This document shows, in pieces, positions 6,393 through 14,831 of a stretch of DNA of 17,849 bases (within the stretch, counting starts at the first letter, position 1; each line of letters starts with the position of its first letter). A program made the translations under genes and the position numbers. Source of the stretch: an uncultured Pseudomonadota bacterium (GTDB lineage Bacteria > Pseudomonadota > Alphaproteobacteria > Rs-D84). A model generated the notes under the pieces. That model did no database searches. It had not been told where the DNA came from and saw nothing but the letters and a program-made list of their open reading frames with translations. The stretch spans positions 9,761 to 27,609 of the forward strand of contig CACYQE010000009.1 in assembly GCA_902776515.1 (NCBI GenBank), written 5' to 3'.

Positions 6393-6875
6393 ATGATGAG
6401 AAAAAAACTTGGACTTTTTGTTTTATTATGTGGTTGTGGTTTTACACCTATGTTTTCCGATAACAAGGCGGATATATATGTTCCTGTTATCAACGGCAGT
6501 GGTATCAACGGCATTGAATTACGTAACGCACTGAACGCCAAATTTGGGGGGCAAAAAACCGCATCGGCACCATATACACTTGTTGTATCTTTGGGTGCCC
6601 CCGAAACAAAATACAAGGCATTGGAACCAACCGGTGCCGCCACATGGCAAGAAATAGCATTACGTGCAAATTATACATTAAAACACGGCGATGATATCAT
6701 TTCAACGGGGACGGAAACCGCATCTGAATCTTACACATTTGTTCGATATCTTGTGGCTGCAAACGCATCGTATAATAACGCTGTTTCAAATACCATCAAC
6801 GTGTTGGCCGATAAAATAAGTACCCGTGCAATTGCCGAAGTTGCCGAATATGAACAAGGTGTATCTGAAAAATGA
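6393..6875 (+). CDS. lptE: LPS-assembly lipoprotein LptE
   Basis: A 160-residue lipoprotein. It opens with a short signal peptide and a lipobox LCGC, with lipidated Cys15, followed by GFTPMF; a CGF.PLY start is typical of LptE. LptE plugs the LptD barrel in the outer membrane and helps deliver lipopolysaccharide to the surface, so the organism should make LPS. The rest is a small alpha/beta fold consistent with the family, including a conserved-looking RAxYTLKHGDDIISTGTE segment. Its place directly ahead of holA is the common proteobacterial order (lptE-holA) and supports the call. Two consecutive ATG codons (6393 and 6396) follow a GGTG sequence; either could be used. The stop overlaps the start of holA by 4 nt. 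Confidence 0.85.
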   Translation: MMRKKLGLFVLLCGCGFTPMFSDNKADIYVPVINGSGINGIELRNALNAKFGGQKTASAPYTLVVSLGAPETKYKALEPTGAATWQEIALRANYTLKHGDDIISTGTETASESYTFVRYLVAANASYNNAVSNTINVLADKISTRAIAEVAEYEQGVSEK

Positions 6876-7861
6876 AATGGAAAGAGTCAGATTTTACCAA
6901 GGGATTAAGCACTGTTAGGGCCGTGTTAATATATGGACCTGATGCGGGTCAAATAGATGAACTTTCTGATAAATCTGTTGAAATACTTGGGATAGAAAAA
7001 GATAACATCTTTGCCGTTGATTCTAATGAATTAAATGAAAAGCAAGAATACCTTTTTGCCGAGGCTTGCACCCCATCAATGTTCGGCGGACAAAAAATGG
7101 TTATTATATCTAATGCCGGTGATTCTGATACCAAAATAATCAAAGAATTAATTGAACACAATGGTTTGGGTGCAATGGTCATTATCACTGCGGGCGATTT
7201 ACGTTCCGGTGGTTCACTTAGAACACTGTTTGAAAACGGTTCTAATGTTGCGGCAATTGCTTGCTATACTGACGATGCCAAGACATTGGAAAACCTGATT
7301 CGAAACGAACTTTTTACTGTTGCAAACATAAAACAAATTTCCCCCGATGCGATGAATTATATGATTGCTCATCTTGGTGGTGACCGTGGAATTACACGTG
7401 GTTTTTTGGGCAAAATAGCACTTTATGTTGACGATAAAAAAACCATAGATTTAGACGATGTTGAAAAATGCCTGCCTGATACTGGTGCATCAAATGTTGA
7501 TGATTTTTTATATTCATTAACAGCGGGACATATTTCACAAACAATGCTGGCACTGGACAGATTATTATATGATAACGCTGAACCAAATATGTTGGTTCGT
7601 ATGTTGGATAAACATTTTAAATCTTTGTTAACGGCGGTCGTTGACGGACAATTACCACGTTTATTTTGGAAGGTTGCCGACAAATTCAAACTTGCAACGA
7701 AAATATGGTCCGAAGATGAAATAAGTGCGGTATTAATCAGGTTAAACGAATTGGAATCACAATTAAGAACAACCGGTATGCCCGCCGAAATTTTGTTACG
7801 TGATTTTTCATTAAAACTTGTTTTAAAAACATACAAAATGTCCATCAGACGGAGGAATTAA
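6872..7861 (+). CDS. holA: DNA polymerase III subunit delta
   Basis: A 329-residue protein of normal length for HolA, the clamp-loader subunit that opens the beta sliding clamp and loads it at primed sites. It begins with an AAA+-like fold containing a degenerate Walker A region (VLIYGPDAGQI, without the GKT lysine, as usual for delta), followed by the SMFGGQKMVII strand typical of the family, and a helical C-terminal collar domain (NMLVRMLDKHFKSLLTAV). Its ATG overlaps the lptE stop in an ATGA arrangement, so translation is coupled. Its last codons contain the strong ribosome site GGAGG (7851-7855) of the next gene. Nothing unusual was noted. Confidence 0.9.
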   Translation: MKWKESDFTKGLSTVRAVLIYGPDAGQIDELSDKSVEILGIEKDNIFAVDSNELNEKQEYLFAEACTPSMFGGQKMVIISNAGDSDTKIIKELIEHNGLGAMVIITAGDLRSGGSLRTLFENGSNVAAIACYTDDAKTLENLIRNELFTVANIKQISPDAMNYMIAHLGGDRGITRGFLGKIALYVDDKKTIDLDDVEKCLPDTGASNVDDFLYSLTAGHISQTMLALDRLLYDNAEPNMLVRMLDKHFKSLLTAVVDGQLPRLFWKVADKFKLATKIWSEDEISAVLIRLNELESQLRTTGMPAEILLRDFSLKLVLKTYKMSIRRRN

Positions 7862-7863
7862 AA

Positions 7864-8625
7864 ATGTTGTCTTCTGTGTATGCACCAAAAGATTTTAAAA
7901 GATTACGTGTTGTTGGTGATTTGGTTGCACGCTGTTTTGATTACATAACACCGTATATCAAGGCCGGCATATCAACCGGGGAAATTGATCGTTTGGTTGC
8001 TGATTTTTTAAAGCAAAATGGTGCACGTTCTTCGGATTTGGGGTATCAGGGGTATCCAAAAAGTATTTGTACATCGGTAAATGATGTGATTGTGCACGGT
8101 ATCCCCAGTGACGATGTTATTTTAAAAGACGGTGACATTGTTAACGTTGATTTGACTGCCGAATACAAGGGATTTCACGGTGATTCTTCACGTATGTTTA
8201 TGATTGGTAATGTTTCGCCACGTGCCCGCGAATTGGTTCAAACGTGTCAAGATGCGTTAAATGCGGCTATTGCTGTTTGTGCACCTGGCGTTCCATTGTC
8301 CGAAATAGGAAAAACTATTGAGGCTGTTGTAAAACCACATGGTTTTTCTATTTCACGTGATTTTGTTGGCCATGGAATTGGCAAGGTTATGCACGATGAT
8401 CCACAAATATATCATTTTTACGATAAAATGTGGGACAAAGTAAAAATGGTTCCTGGGTTGGTATTTACAATAGAACCCATGATAAACACCGGCCGTCCCG
8501 AATGTAAAATTGATTCGGACGGGTGGACCGCACGAACTGTTGATGGTGGTTTATCCGCCCAGTGGGAACACACACTTGGCATTACCGAAGATGGGGTTAC
8601 CATATTCACCGAAAAAATGGTCTAG
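7864..8625 (+). CDS. map: Type I methionine aminopeptidase
   Basis: A 253-residue enzyme that removes the initiator methionine from new proteins. All five metal ligands are visible: Asp96 (VNVDLT), Asp107 (FHGDSSRMF), His170 (GHGIGKVMH), Glu204 (FTIEPM) and Glu235 (SAQWEHT). The SVNDVIVHGIP segment carrying the substrate-contacting His is also present. The length matches type I, with no N-terminal extension. It starts at ATG 7864, 2 nt after holA, with GGAGG placed 8 nt upstream inside the holA end. Third gene of the lptE-holA-map-radC operon. Confidence 0.95.
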   Translation: MLSSVYAPKDFKRLRVVGDLVARCFDYITPYIKAGISTGEIDRLVADFLKQNGARSSDLGYQGYPKSICTSVNDVIVHGIPSDDVILKDGDIVNVDLTAEYKGFHGDSSRMFMIGNVSPRARELVQTCQDALNAAIAVCAPGVPLSEIGKTIEAVVKPHGFSISRDFVGHGIGKVMHDDPQIYHFYDKMWDKVKMVPGLVFTIEPMINTGRPECKIDSDGWTARTVDGGLSAQWEHTLGITEDGVTIFTEKMV

Positions 8626-8629
8626 ATAT

Positions 8630-9316
8630 ATGAAAGACAAGTCACAAGACTTATTATTGTGTGCCGGTCATCGTGAAAGACTTCGTCAAAACTTTTTAGA
8701 CGACAAGTTAGCAAAATACGAAATTTTAGAATTGTTGTTAAGTTATGCAATCCCGCGTAAGGACGTTCGTCCTTTGTCGCGAATGTTGTATAAAAAATTT
8801 GGTGGTATGTATCAAATACTTGGTGCATCTGTGGCCGAATTAATGTCTGTCCCGGGTATGGGTCAAAACACCGCTATTTTTATAAAAGTTATTCAAAAAA
8901 TTATGCTTGAAGGTTACAAATCCGAAGCATCATCACAACCAATATTTCATAACCAGGCGATGTTCGATAATTATTGTAAATTGATGTTAGGTTCAAAGCA
9001 CGTTGAAGAAATGCATGTATTGTATCTTGATGTAAACCGTCAATTATTATTGGATGATACACACAGTGTTGGAACATTAGATTGGACGGCTGTTCACCCA
9101 CGTGAAATTGTAAGAAAAGCATTAGAGTTACAATCCAAATTTGTTGTATTGGTCCACAACCATCCAAAAAACAATACGTCTTTTTCAACCCAAGATATCG
9201 AAATAACAAACAAGATACGCACAATGTTGCAAGATGTAGATATTATTTTGGATAATCATTACATTGTTTCAGGTGGCATACTGTATTCAATCACTGGTTC
9301 ACCGTTCTTCAAATAA
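8630..9316 (+). CDS. radC: RadC-family JAMM/MPN+ protein
   Basis: A 228-residue protein with an N-terminal helix-hairpin-helix region (LMSVPGMGQNTAIFIK) and a C-terminal MPN+ (JAMM) domain. The zinc-binding motif is intact: His176-Asn-His178-Pro, then Ser186 and Asp189 (HxHPx6SxxD). The family was named for a supposed repair role that has not held up; the true substrate of the presumed metal-dependent activity is unknown. The frame is open from 8510, but residues before ATG 8630 overlap map and resemble nothing. ATG 8630 lies 4 nt after the map stop, with no strong Shine-Dalgarno, so it probably relies on coupling. Its last 18 nt overlap the convergent gene ending at 9299, and no terminator hairpin is seen there. 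Confidence 0.9.
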   Translation: MKDKSQDLLLCAGHRERLRQNFLDDKLAKYEILELLLSYAIPRKDVRPLSRMLYKKFGGMYQILGASVAELMSVPGMGQNTAIFIKVIQKIMLEGYKSEASSQPIFHNQAMFDNYCKLMLGSKHVEEMHVLYLDVNRQLLLDDTHSVGTLDWTAVHPREIVRKALELQSKFVVLVHNHPKNNTSFSTQDIEITNKIRTMLQDVDIILDNHYIVSGGILYSITGSPFFK

Positions 9317-9928
9317 TTCAGAAACATCGCAAATTGTTTTGCCGGTTTTTTTTGATGCGGCATACATACGATTTCCCCACAGCGTATAAACTATTCTTGT
9401 AGAAGTCGTGGGTGTATCCCACGTTTGACCAAGTGGTCTGGATATGACTGTCACAGAAAAATCTGGGTTAAACGAAAACTTTAATTTTTGCAAGGCACAT
9501 TCCAAACCTTCAATTGTTTGAAAACCTTTTGGGGTAATATCTACAAGTTCCCCATTAACATTTAATTCAACTTTATAAATATATGTAAAATGTGCAGATT
9601 CAGAATTTTCACGTGTTCTGGTTATTCTGTCGGGCTTTCCATCGTTATTTATATCAATATTGTATTCCGAAATTTCAACAACACCTGCACCGAACTCATC
9701 AGGTTCAAAACGTTTAACAGATTCAGGATTTTCCAAACCATCTGAAAAAGCCGAACCGCTAACCATATTTTCCGTGGTATTTTGTTCAACAGTATCATGA
9801 ATTTCAATTGTCGTAGTAATTGGTTTTTGTGGTCCTTTGTTCGGTTTCAAAATCATAAACAAAATAATAAAAATAACCAAACTGACGGCGATAATAAAAG
9901 CCCACCCACGTATATTTTTTTCGTTCAT
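9299..9928 (-). CDS. Single-pass membrane protein with periplasmic domain, unknown function
   Basis: A 209-residue protein with one N-terminal membrane segment (about residues 9-27), a low-complexity linker to about 75, and a folded C-terminal domain. The stretch EYNIDINNDGKPDRITRTR resembles the DxNxDGxxD calcium-binding loops of EF-hand or FG-GAP-like repeats. There are two cysteines in the C-terminal part (ECALQ and TICDV). I do not recognise a family. It starts at ATG 9926-9928 with AAGGGAT at a good distance. It lies 18 nt downstream of the two-TM lysozyme-like gene and is probably the last gene of a three-gene operon. Its 3' end overlaps radC by 18 nt on the other strand. Confidence 0.65.
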   Translation of the reverse strand: MNEKNIRGWAFIIAVSLVIFIILFMILKPNKGPQKPITTTIEIHDTVEQNTTENMVSGSAFSDGLENPESVKRFEPDEFGAGVVEISEYNIDINNDGKPDRITRTRENSESAHFTYIYKVELNVNGELVDITPKGFQTIEGLECALQKLKFSFNPDFSVTVISRPLGQTWDTPTTSTRIVYTLWGNRMYAASKKTGKTICDVSELFEER

Positions 9929-9946
9929 AATACATCCCTTGTGTTA

Positions 9947-10990
9947 TTATTTAATTCTTTCTCTTGTTCCTTGCTTGGTGTAACCTTCTACTCTTGAAAT
10001 TCCTTCGGCCATACGCTGCAATTGCAATTCGTTCATATCACGCAGCAAGGTGTTCACAGATACCCCTACTCCCTTGGCAAGTGTTTGTGCATATATTTCC
10101 GGGTTATTATTATCGGCCCACGGTGCATACCTTTCCATCGCTTTGGCCAAAGTCAGATTTTGATATCTGCTGGTTTTCAACAATGCGACCAACGCATTGC
10201 GACCAACCTCGGGACTTGGGAATATAGCAAACTTTCCATCATACGATGCTATGGCACCATAGCTTTTCGTAAAACTTGTATATGTCATAGCCCCCGGATT
10301 ATTTAAACGCCAACAAAGTGTTCCACCAACGTGTCTATACTGCGAACCATCTGGATATGAATATATAACCTCGCCAGGTTTTGCAGAAACGACCGAACTG
10401 GCCATTGGACCAGAAAACGATGCCATATTATATGATGATCGGCCAGATTGGCCGGTTTGCCCGCCAGTTGCACCTTCGGGGGTCCAATATTGCAAATCTT
10501 CTAATTCCTGCAGCAATTGACTTGCACGCGTTAAATCAGGTTCAACTCCTTCGGGGGCACCAGAATCGAAAATTTCTATACTTTCATACAAAGAAGAATT
10601 TGCACCCGATGCTAATTTTCTTTGTTCTAACATATTATTCACATCACTAAGTGCAACACGAACCGTTTCACAACCCGCACCAAATAAATCACCACCGTAT
10701 ATAAGATTCACCGCCGGTCCAATTGCCGAAAGCACCATAAAAATCAGAAACAATCGTTTTATATTATTTTTAATATCATTTTTTGCACCGCGTATCATGG
10801 ATATTGCCCAACCCATCAGCAATGCACCAGTTATAACCCATACAGCAATCATCGCATATTCTGAAAAAGTTTCAAAACTGCGTGATATACAACCTGTATC
10901 TTCTATGTACAAATAATCGTTGTCTGCCCCTAATACATTAAAACCAGCCTGCTCTAATAATCTAACAGATTGTTCTAATCCGGGTATCAA
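9947..10990 (-). CDS. Two-TM protein with C-terminal lysozyme-like (peptidoglycan-processing) domain
   Basis: A 347-residue protein. Residues 45-65 and 78-98 are membrane segments, with a basic loop between them. Residues 125-225 are a Ser/Gly/Glu-rich linker. From about 228 (RLNNPGAMTY) to the end it resembles a transglycosylase-like domain seen in phage structural proteins and envelope machines: FAIFPSPEVGRNALVALL, then MERYAPWADNNNPEIYAQTL, and a final GISRVEG. The two-TM N-terminus recalls small components of type IV secretion systems, but that is inference only. The start is TTG (10988-10990): a perfect AAGGAG lies 7 nt upstream, and no ATG is available before the first membrane segment. 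It follows the acidic gene by 12 nt in the same operon. The domain suggests local remodelling of the cell wall by an envelope-spanning complex. Confidence 0.7.
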   Translation of the reverse strand: MIPGLEQSVRLLEQAGFNVLGADNDYLYIEDTGCISRSFETFSEYAMIAVWVITGALLMGWAISMIRGAKNDIKNNIKRLFLIFMVLSAIGPAVNLIYGGDLFGAGCETVRVALSDVNNMLEQRKLASGANSSLYESIEIFDSGAPEGVEPDLTRASQLLQELEDLQYWTPEGATGGQTGQSGRSSYNMASFSGPMASSVVSAKPGEVIYSYPDGSQYRHVGGTLCWRLNNPGAMTYTSFTKSYGAIASYDGKFAIFPSPEVGRNALVALLKTSRYQNLTLAKAMERYAPWADNNNPEIYAQTLAKGVGVSVNTLLRDMNELQLQRMAEGISRVEGYTKQGTRERIK

Positions 10991-11002
10991 CTAAAACTCC
11001 TT

Positions 11003-11950
11003 TTATTTTGCGTTTGTAAAAAATCCAGGCATAGAAAAATCATCATCATTTGCCGCAACCCCGGCCCAACCGAACAAATCGCCCATTATCCCAGAATCAT
11101 CACGTTTGGTCTTTTTAAAAGGCAAAATGTTTTTCAATTTTCCTATTTTTCCGCGTTCTGATGTTTTTTTCTGGGGAACAAGTTTGTCTTGATTTTCTGC
11201 AAATTCACTGGCCAAGTTTTCCAAAGTAATATCTATTTCATTTGTTTTAGCCTGGGGAACTTCCGGCTCGTCCATTTTTTCTGATTCCGCCTGAACATCT
11301 TCTTGTAATGGTGTCATAGATTCCAACAATTCTTCCAGAGTTTTTTCCGTCTGGGCCACAGGCATATCATCGTTTATCATTTCCGAAATATTATCAATTC
11401 CGGCATTTACGATTACGGTGTCTGGTTCTTTGTCCCCGGCAACCATATCTGTTTCGCGAATCGATTCATCTTGCTGTTCTGACTCTTTATTAGTTTTTGC
11501 CATCAGCACAGATAAAATAGGGGCGGCAAAATCACTTTTGGTTTCAGAATTATTTTCTAAAACATCTGTTTCGGTGATATCTTGTTCCGGCTCTGTATCC
11601 AATATTTCTTCTGAAATTTCTTCAACAACATCTAATTTTTCTGGGGTTTGATCATCAGAATCAGTGGATTCTTCAGTGCTTTCATCAACAAAATCTGATA
11701 TTTCATCTTCAACGGTGTCACATACACAATCGTCTTCATCAGAACATTCTGGTTCATTAACCACACAATCTTCTGCCAATATTGGTGTATCAACCGGTTG
11801 TTCACATACATTTTCCACATCCACCGGAACACCGAACAATATAGTATCCTGACTTAATTTCAATGCCGACCTAACTTCCTCAAAAGCGGCACGTACATCA
11901 TCTATATCAAAAACTTCTGCACCAGATATATATATAATTTTCTTTTTCAT
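11003..11950 (-). CDS. Acidic, largely disordered protein with distinctive N- and C-termini
   Basis: A 315-residue protein of unknown function. The N-terminal 45 residues (starting MKKKIIYISGAEVFDIDDVR) look folded, with a strand-helix pattern. The middle, about residues 55-255, is very rich in Glu, Asp, Ser and Thr and probably disordered; it contains a Cys cluster (DDCVCDT). The C-terminal part switches to basic residues (SERGKIGKLKNILPFKKTK) and ends in a glycine- and phenylalanine-rich tail (DLFGWAGV...FSMPGFFTNAK). Such a layout suits a scaffold or regulator that ties partners together. The frame is open to 11965, but ATG 11948-11950 has GGGGGAA just upstream and starts the lysine-rich opening. 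It is the first gene of the operon with the two downstream membrane proteins. No homologue is recognised. Confidence 0.65.
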   Translation of the reverse strand: MKKKIIYISGAEVFDIDDVRAAFEEVRSALKLSQDTILFGVPVDVENVCEQPVDTPILAEDCVVNEPECSDEDDCVCDTVEDEISDFVDESTEESTDSDDQTPEKLDVVEEISEEILDTEPEQDITETDVLENNSETKSDFAAPILSVLMAKTNKESEQQDESIRETDMVAGDKEPDTVIVNAGIDNISEMINDDMPVAQTEKTLEELLESMTPLQEDVQAESEKMDEPEVPQAKTNEIDITLENLASEFAENQDKLVPQKKTSERGKIGKLKNILPFKKTKRDDSGIMGDLFGWAGVAANDDDFSMPGFFTNAK

Positions 11951-11977
11951 CACGTTCCCCCACACGCCTTTTGGACG

Positions 11978-12025
11978 ATTATATCACATTTTAGGGTTGA
12001 ACGCATATAAAAAATATCTTAAAAT
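11978..12025. promoter_or_regulatory. Back-to-back promoters for the acidic-protein operon (minus) and the zapA operon (plus)
   Basis: Minus strand: TATAAT (11978-11983) with a TGN extension and no good -35. Plus strand: TTGAAC (11997-12002), 17-nt spacer, TAAAAT (12020-12025). The -35 regions of the two overlap near 12001. The plus-strand start point falls at about 12032, on the A of the ATG, implying a leaderless mRNA. Confidence 0.65.
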
Positions 12026-12031
12026 GCAAAT

Positions 12032-12241
12032 ATGTCAGATATAAAAGACCAAATTTTTCAAGAATTGACCAAATTAGAAGAAGGCGTTGCCTCTTTGCGG
12101 GCAACTGCGGTTAATGCGGGCAAACAAACAGACCTTGAGGTGGCTATTTTAACCGAACAGGTTAAAAAACTTAGGGACAAGAACTTGCACGCCACCGAAT
12201 TAATTGACCAAACGGTTACATTACTAAAGAATTTAAAATGA
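12032..12241 (+). CDS. Small coiled-coil protein (DUF4164-like) upstream of zapA
   Basis: A 69-residue, mostly helical protein with heptad-like spacing of Leu, Val and Ile (IFQELTKLEEGVASL, then VAILTEQVKKLRDK), so a coiled coil is expected. In many alphaproteobacteria a DUF4164 coiled-coil protein is encoded next to zapA, and this fits by size, structure and place. A role with ZapA in cell division, similar in shape to ZapB, is inference. The ATG lies 7 nt after the -10 element and has no Shine-Dalgarno sequence, so the mRNA is probably leaderless. Its stop overlaps the zapA start by 4 nt. Confidence 0.75.
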   Translation: MSDIKDQIFQELTKLEEGVASLRATAVNAGKQTDLEVAILTEQVKKLRDKNLHATELIDQTVTLLKNLK

Positions 12242-12516
12242 GCGTAGTATCAATACCAATTGTTAATAAAAACTATCCAATGGGATGCGAAGACGGCCAA
12301 GAAGGTCGCTTGATTGAATTGGGCAAAATGGTTGATATGCGTGCACGCGAGATATTGGATAAAATCGGTCCTTTGCCGGAAAATTCACTGTTGGCCACAT
12401 TGTGTATCGTTTTGGCGGATGAAATTCGAACACGTGCAACCCCAACGGTCACTGATGCCGATTTGCGTGAAATATTGGCCAGAATCCGCGAAATAAAGAA
12501 CAAAATCGGTCAATAA
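12238..12516 (+). CDS. zapA: Cell division protein ZapA
   Basis: A 92-residue protein. The opening, SIPIVNKNYPMGCEDGQEGRL, matches the ZapA fold: a beta hairpin followed by (A/G)CxDGQE. LLATLCIVLADEI then corresponds to the conserved helix, and the C-terminal half is the dimer/tetramer coiled coil. ZapA binds FtsZ at mid-cell and bundles its filaments in the Z ring. Translation is coupled to the upstream coiled-coil gene through an ATGA overlap. The parC gene follows after 61 nt. Confidence 0.8.
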   Translation: MSVVSIPIVNKNYPMGCEDGQEGRLIELGKMVDMRAREILDKIGPLPENSLLATLCIVLADEIRTRATPTVTDADLREILARIREIKNKIGQ

Positions 12517-12577
12517 TACCGGATGATTGCGTTTTTTGGTTGTTATTTTTTTTTAAATGTTCTAATTTTGTTTTGCT

Positions 12578-14809
12578 ATGACAAAGGAAATTATCGAAAG
12601 AACTGAATCACAACAATTATCCGAGGCTTTATCAACCCGGTATCTGTCTTATGCGGTCAGCACAATTGTTTCGCGTGCCCTGCCCGATGTTCGCGATGGG
12701 TTAAAGCCTGTTCATCGCCGTATCTTGTATTCTATGCTGCGGAACAAATTGTCACCAAACGCATCTTTTCGCAAATGTGCAACGGTTGTTGGTGATGTTT
12801 TAGGGCATTATCACCCACACGGTGATTCATCGGTATATGATGCAATGGTCCGTTTGGCCCAAGATTTTTCCGTTCGCTATCCATTAATTGATGGCCAGGG
12901 TAATTTTGGTAATATTGATGGTGACCCCCAAGCGGCATACCGTTACACTGAATCAAAAATGACCGAAGCCGCCATGTTAATTATGGACGGTTTGGATGAA
13001 GACAGTGTCGATATGATTCCGAACTTTGATGGCACGACCGTTGAACCGGTTGTTATGCCCGGGGCGTTTCCAAATCTGTTGGCAAATGGCGGAATGGGAA
13101 TTGCGGTTGGTATGGCAACAAATATTCCAACCCACAACGTGGCCGAGGTTTGTGACGCATTAAATATGTTGGTTGATAAACCTGATTCAACCACCGCACA
13201 AATTATAAAGAAAATGACGGGGCCCGATTTTCCAACTGGCGGCATATTAATTGATAATTTTGACACCATTGTTAAAAACTATGAAACAGGTCGTGGTGCG
13301 TTTCGCATTCGTGCACGCTGGGAAATAGAAGAGCTGGACCGTGGCGGATGGCAGGTTGTGATTTCTGAAATTCCATACGGTGTTGTAAAATCTAAATTGG
13401 TTGAACAAATTGGCGAATTAATAGATTCTAAAAAATTACCACTGGTTGATGATATAACGGACGAATCAACAACCGACATTCGTATTGTAATTACGCCACG
13501 CAACCGCAATATACCCGCGGACAAAATGATGGCACACTTGTTTGCTATGACGGATTTGGAATCGCGATTCAATATGAATTTTAACGTTGTCGATTCAAAT
13601 GGTGTTCCACGTGTTATGGGCATACGCGATGTATTATTAGAATTTATCGCACACCAGAAAAATGTTTTACTCCGCCGAACAAAATGGCGTTTGGGGAATA
13701 TAGAACGCCGTCTGGAAATATTGGGTGGTTTGCTTATTGTATATCTGAATTTGGACCGCGTTATTGAAATTATCCGTAACGAGGATGATGCCAAGGCGGT
13801 TTTGATGGCTGAATTTCAATTAACAGAAATTCAAGTTGAATCTATTTTAAACACACGTTTGCGTTCTTTGAGAAAATTGGAAGAAATGGAAATACGCCGC
13901 GAAGATGCCGCGTTAAAGAAAGAACGTGATGAATTAAACGCTTTGTTGGGTGATACCGAAATTCAAAACAATCAAATTAAATCTTGGTTTGGCGATATCA
14001 AAAAACAATTTGATAAAAAGACAGCATTGGGACGCCGCCGCACGACATGGGCGGCACAAACCGAAGAAATTGTTGTTAACGCCGAAGAGTTTATTGAAAA
14101 AGAACCTGTTACCATCATATTGTCAACGATGGGTTGGATTCGTGCCGCCAAGGGTAATTTAGAACTGGATAAATTAGATTTGAAATTCAAGGAAGGTGAT
14201 GAATTGGCGTTTGCTTTTCATGCGATGTCAACCGACAAAATCAATTTGTTTGGTTCATCTGGACGTATGTTCACATTATCGGCAAATGATTTGCCATCGG
14301 CACGCGGATTTGGTGAATCTGTACGTATGATGGCGGACATCGGTGCCGAAGAAACAATCGTTCGTGCATTTGTTTTGGATACATCGGCAAAGTATCTGGT
14401 TGCATCACGTCATGGTAATGGTTTTATCGTATCCGGTGAAAATTGCGTTGCACAAACACGCACCGGGAAACAGATTATGAATGTTGATGATAAAAACCCC
14501 GCAACAATTTGCGTTCCGGTAACCGGTGACACATTCGCTATATCGGGATCAAATGATAAATTATTAATATTCCCAACTGCGGAAATTCCTGAAATGATAC
14601 GTGGCAAGGGCGTAATTTTGCAAAAATACAACGCTGAACGCACATATATCTTGGATGTAATGTTCTTTAACGCGGCGGATGGTTTTGGTTGGACAACTGG
14701 TCGTGGCACAACGAAAATGGACGATTGGAAACCGTGGGTCGCAAAACGTGCATCCCAGGGTCACACTATACCAGTCGGTTTCCCACGCAGTGGAAAATTC
14801 GGAAAATAA
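12578..14809 (+). CDS. parC: DNA topoisomerase IV subunit A
   Basis: A 743-residue protein that forms the DNA-cleaving subunit of topoisomerase IV and separates linked daughter chromosomes. The breakage-reunion domain shows DVRDGLKPVHRRIL, the quinolone region HPHGDSSVYDAMV and the catalytic Tyr123 in AAYRYTES. At the two main quinolone-resistance positions it has Ser84 and Asp88 (Ser80 and Glu84 in E. coli ParC), with no classic resistance change at Ser. There is no GyrA box (QRRGGKG). The C-terminal region has RGKGVILQKY and ends in VGFPRSGKFGK, as in alphaproteobacterial ParC, so ParC is preferred to GyrA. The start ATG 12578 has no clear Shine-Dalgarno; TCTAAT at 12561-12566 could be a -10 for a very short leader, or the gene is read from the zapA operon. 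It ends at a bidirectional terminator. Confidence 0.93.
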   Translation: MTKEIIERTESQQLSEALSTRYLSYAVSTIVSRALPDVRDGLKPVHRRILYSMLRNKLSPNASFRKCATVVGDVLGHYHPHGDSSVYDAMVRLAQDFSVRYPLIDGQGNFGNIDGDPQAAYRYTESKMTEAAMLIMDGLDEDSVDMIPNFDGTTVEPVVMPGAFPNLLANGGMGIAVGMATNIPTHNVAEVCDALNMLVDKPDSTTAQIIKKMTGPDFPTGGILIDNFDTIVKNYETGRGAFRIRARWEIEELDRGGWQVVISEIPYGVVKSKLVEQIGELIDSKKLPLVDDITDESTTDIRIVITPRNRNIPADKMMAHLFAMTDLESRFNMNFNVVDSNGVPRVMGIRDVLLEFIAHQKNVLLRRTKWRLGNIERRLEILGGLLIVYLNLDRVIEIIRNEDDAKAVLMAEFQLTEIQVESILNTRLRSLRKLEEMEIRREDAALKKERDELNALLGDTEIQNNQIKSWFGDIKKQFDKKTALGRRRTTWAAQTEEIVVNAEEFIEKEPVTIILSTMGWIRAAKGNLELDKLDLKFKEGDELAFAFHAMSTDKINLFGSSGRMFTLSANDLPSARGFGESVRMMADIGAEETIVRAFVLDTSAKYLVASRHGNGFIVSGENCVAQTRTGKQIMNVDDKNPATICVPVTGDTFAISGSNDKLLIFPTAEIPEMIRGKGVILQKYNAERTYILDVMFFNAADGFGWTTGRGTTKMDDWKPWVAKRASQGHTIPVGFPRSGKFGK

Positions 14810-14810
14810 A

Positions 14811-14830
14811 AAACGCCCAAAAGGGCGTTT
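14811..14830. terminator. Bidirectional terminator, CGCCC/GGGCG type
   Basis: An 8-bp stem, AAACGCCC (14811-14818) with GGGCGTTT (14823-14830), loop AAAA. It follows parC by 1 nt on the plus strand. On the minus strand it follows the gene ending at 14832 and gives a TTTTTT tail. Confidence 0.85.
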
Positions 14831-14831
14831 C

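Noticed and set aside
13279..13794. 171-residue minus-strand open frame inside parC
   Set aside because: It is antisense to a conserved, well-supported parC, with no start signals of its own.
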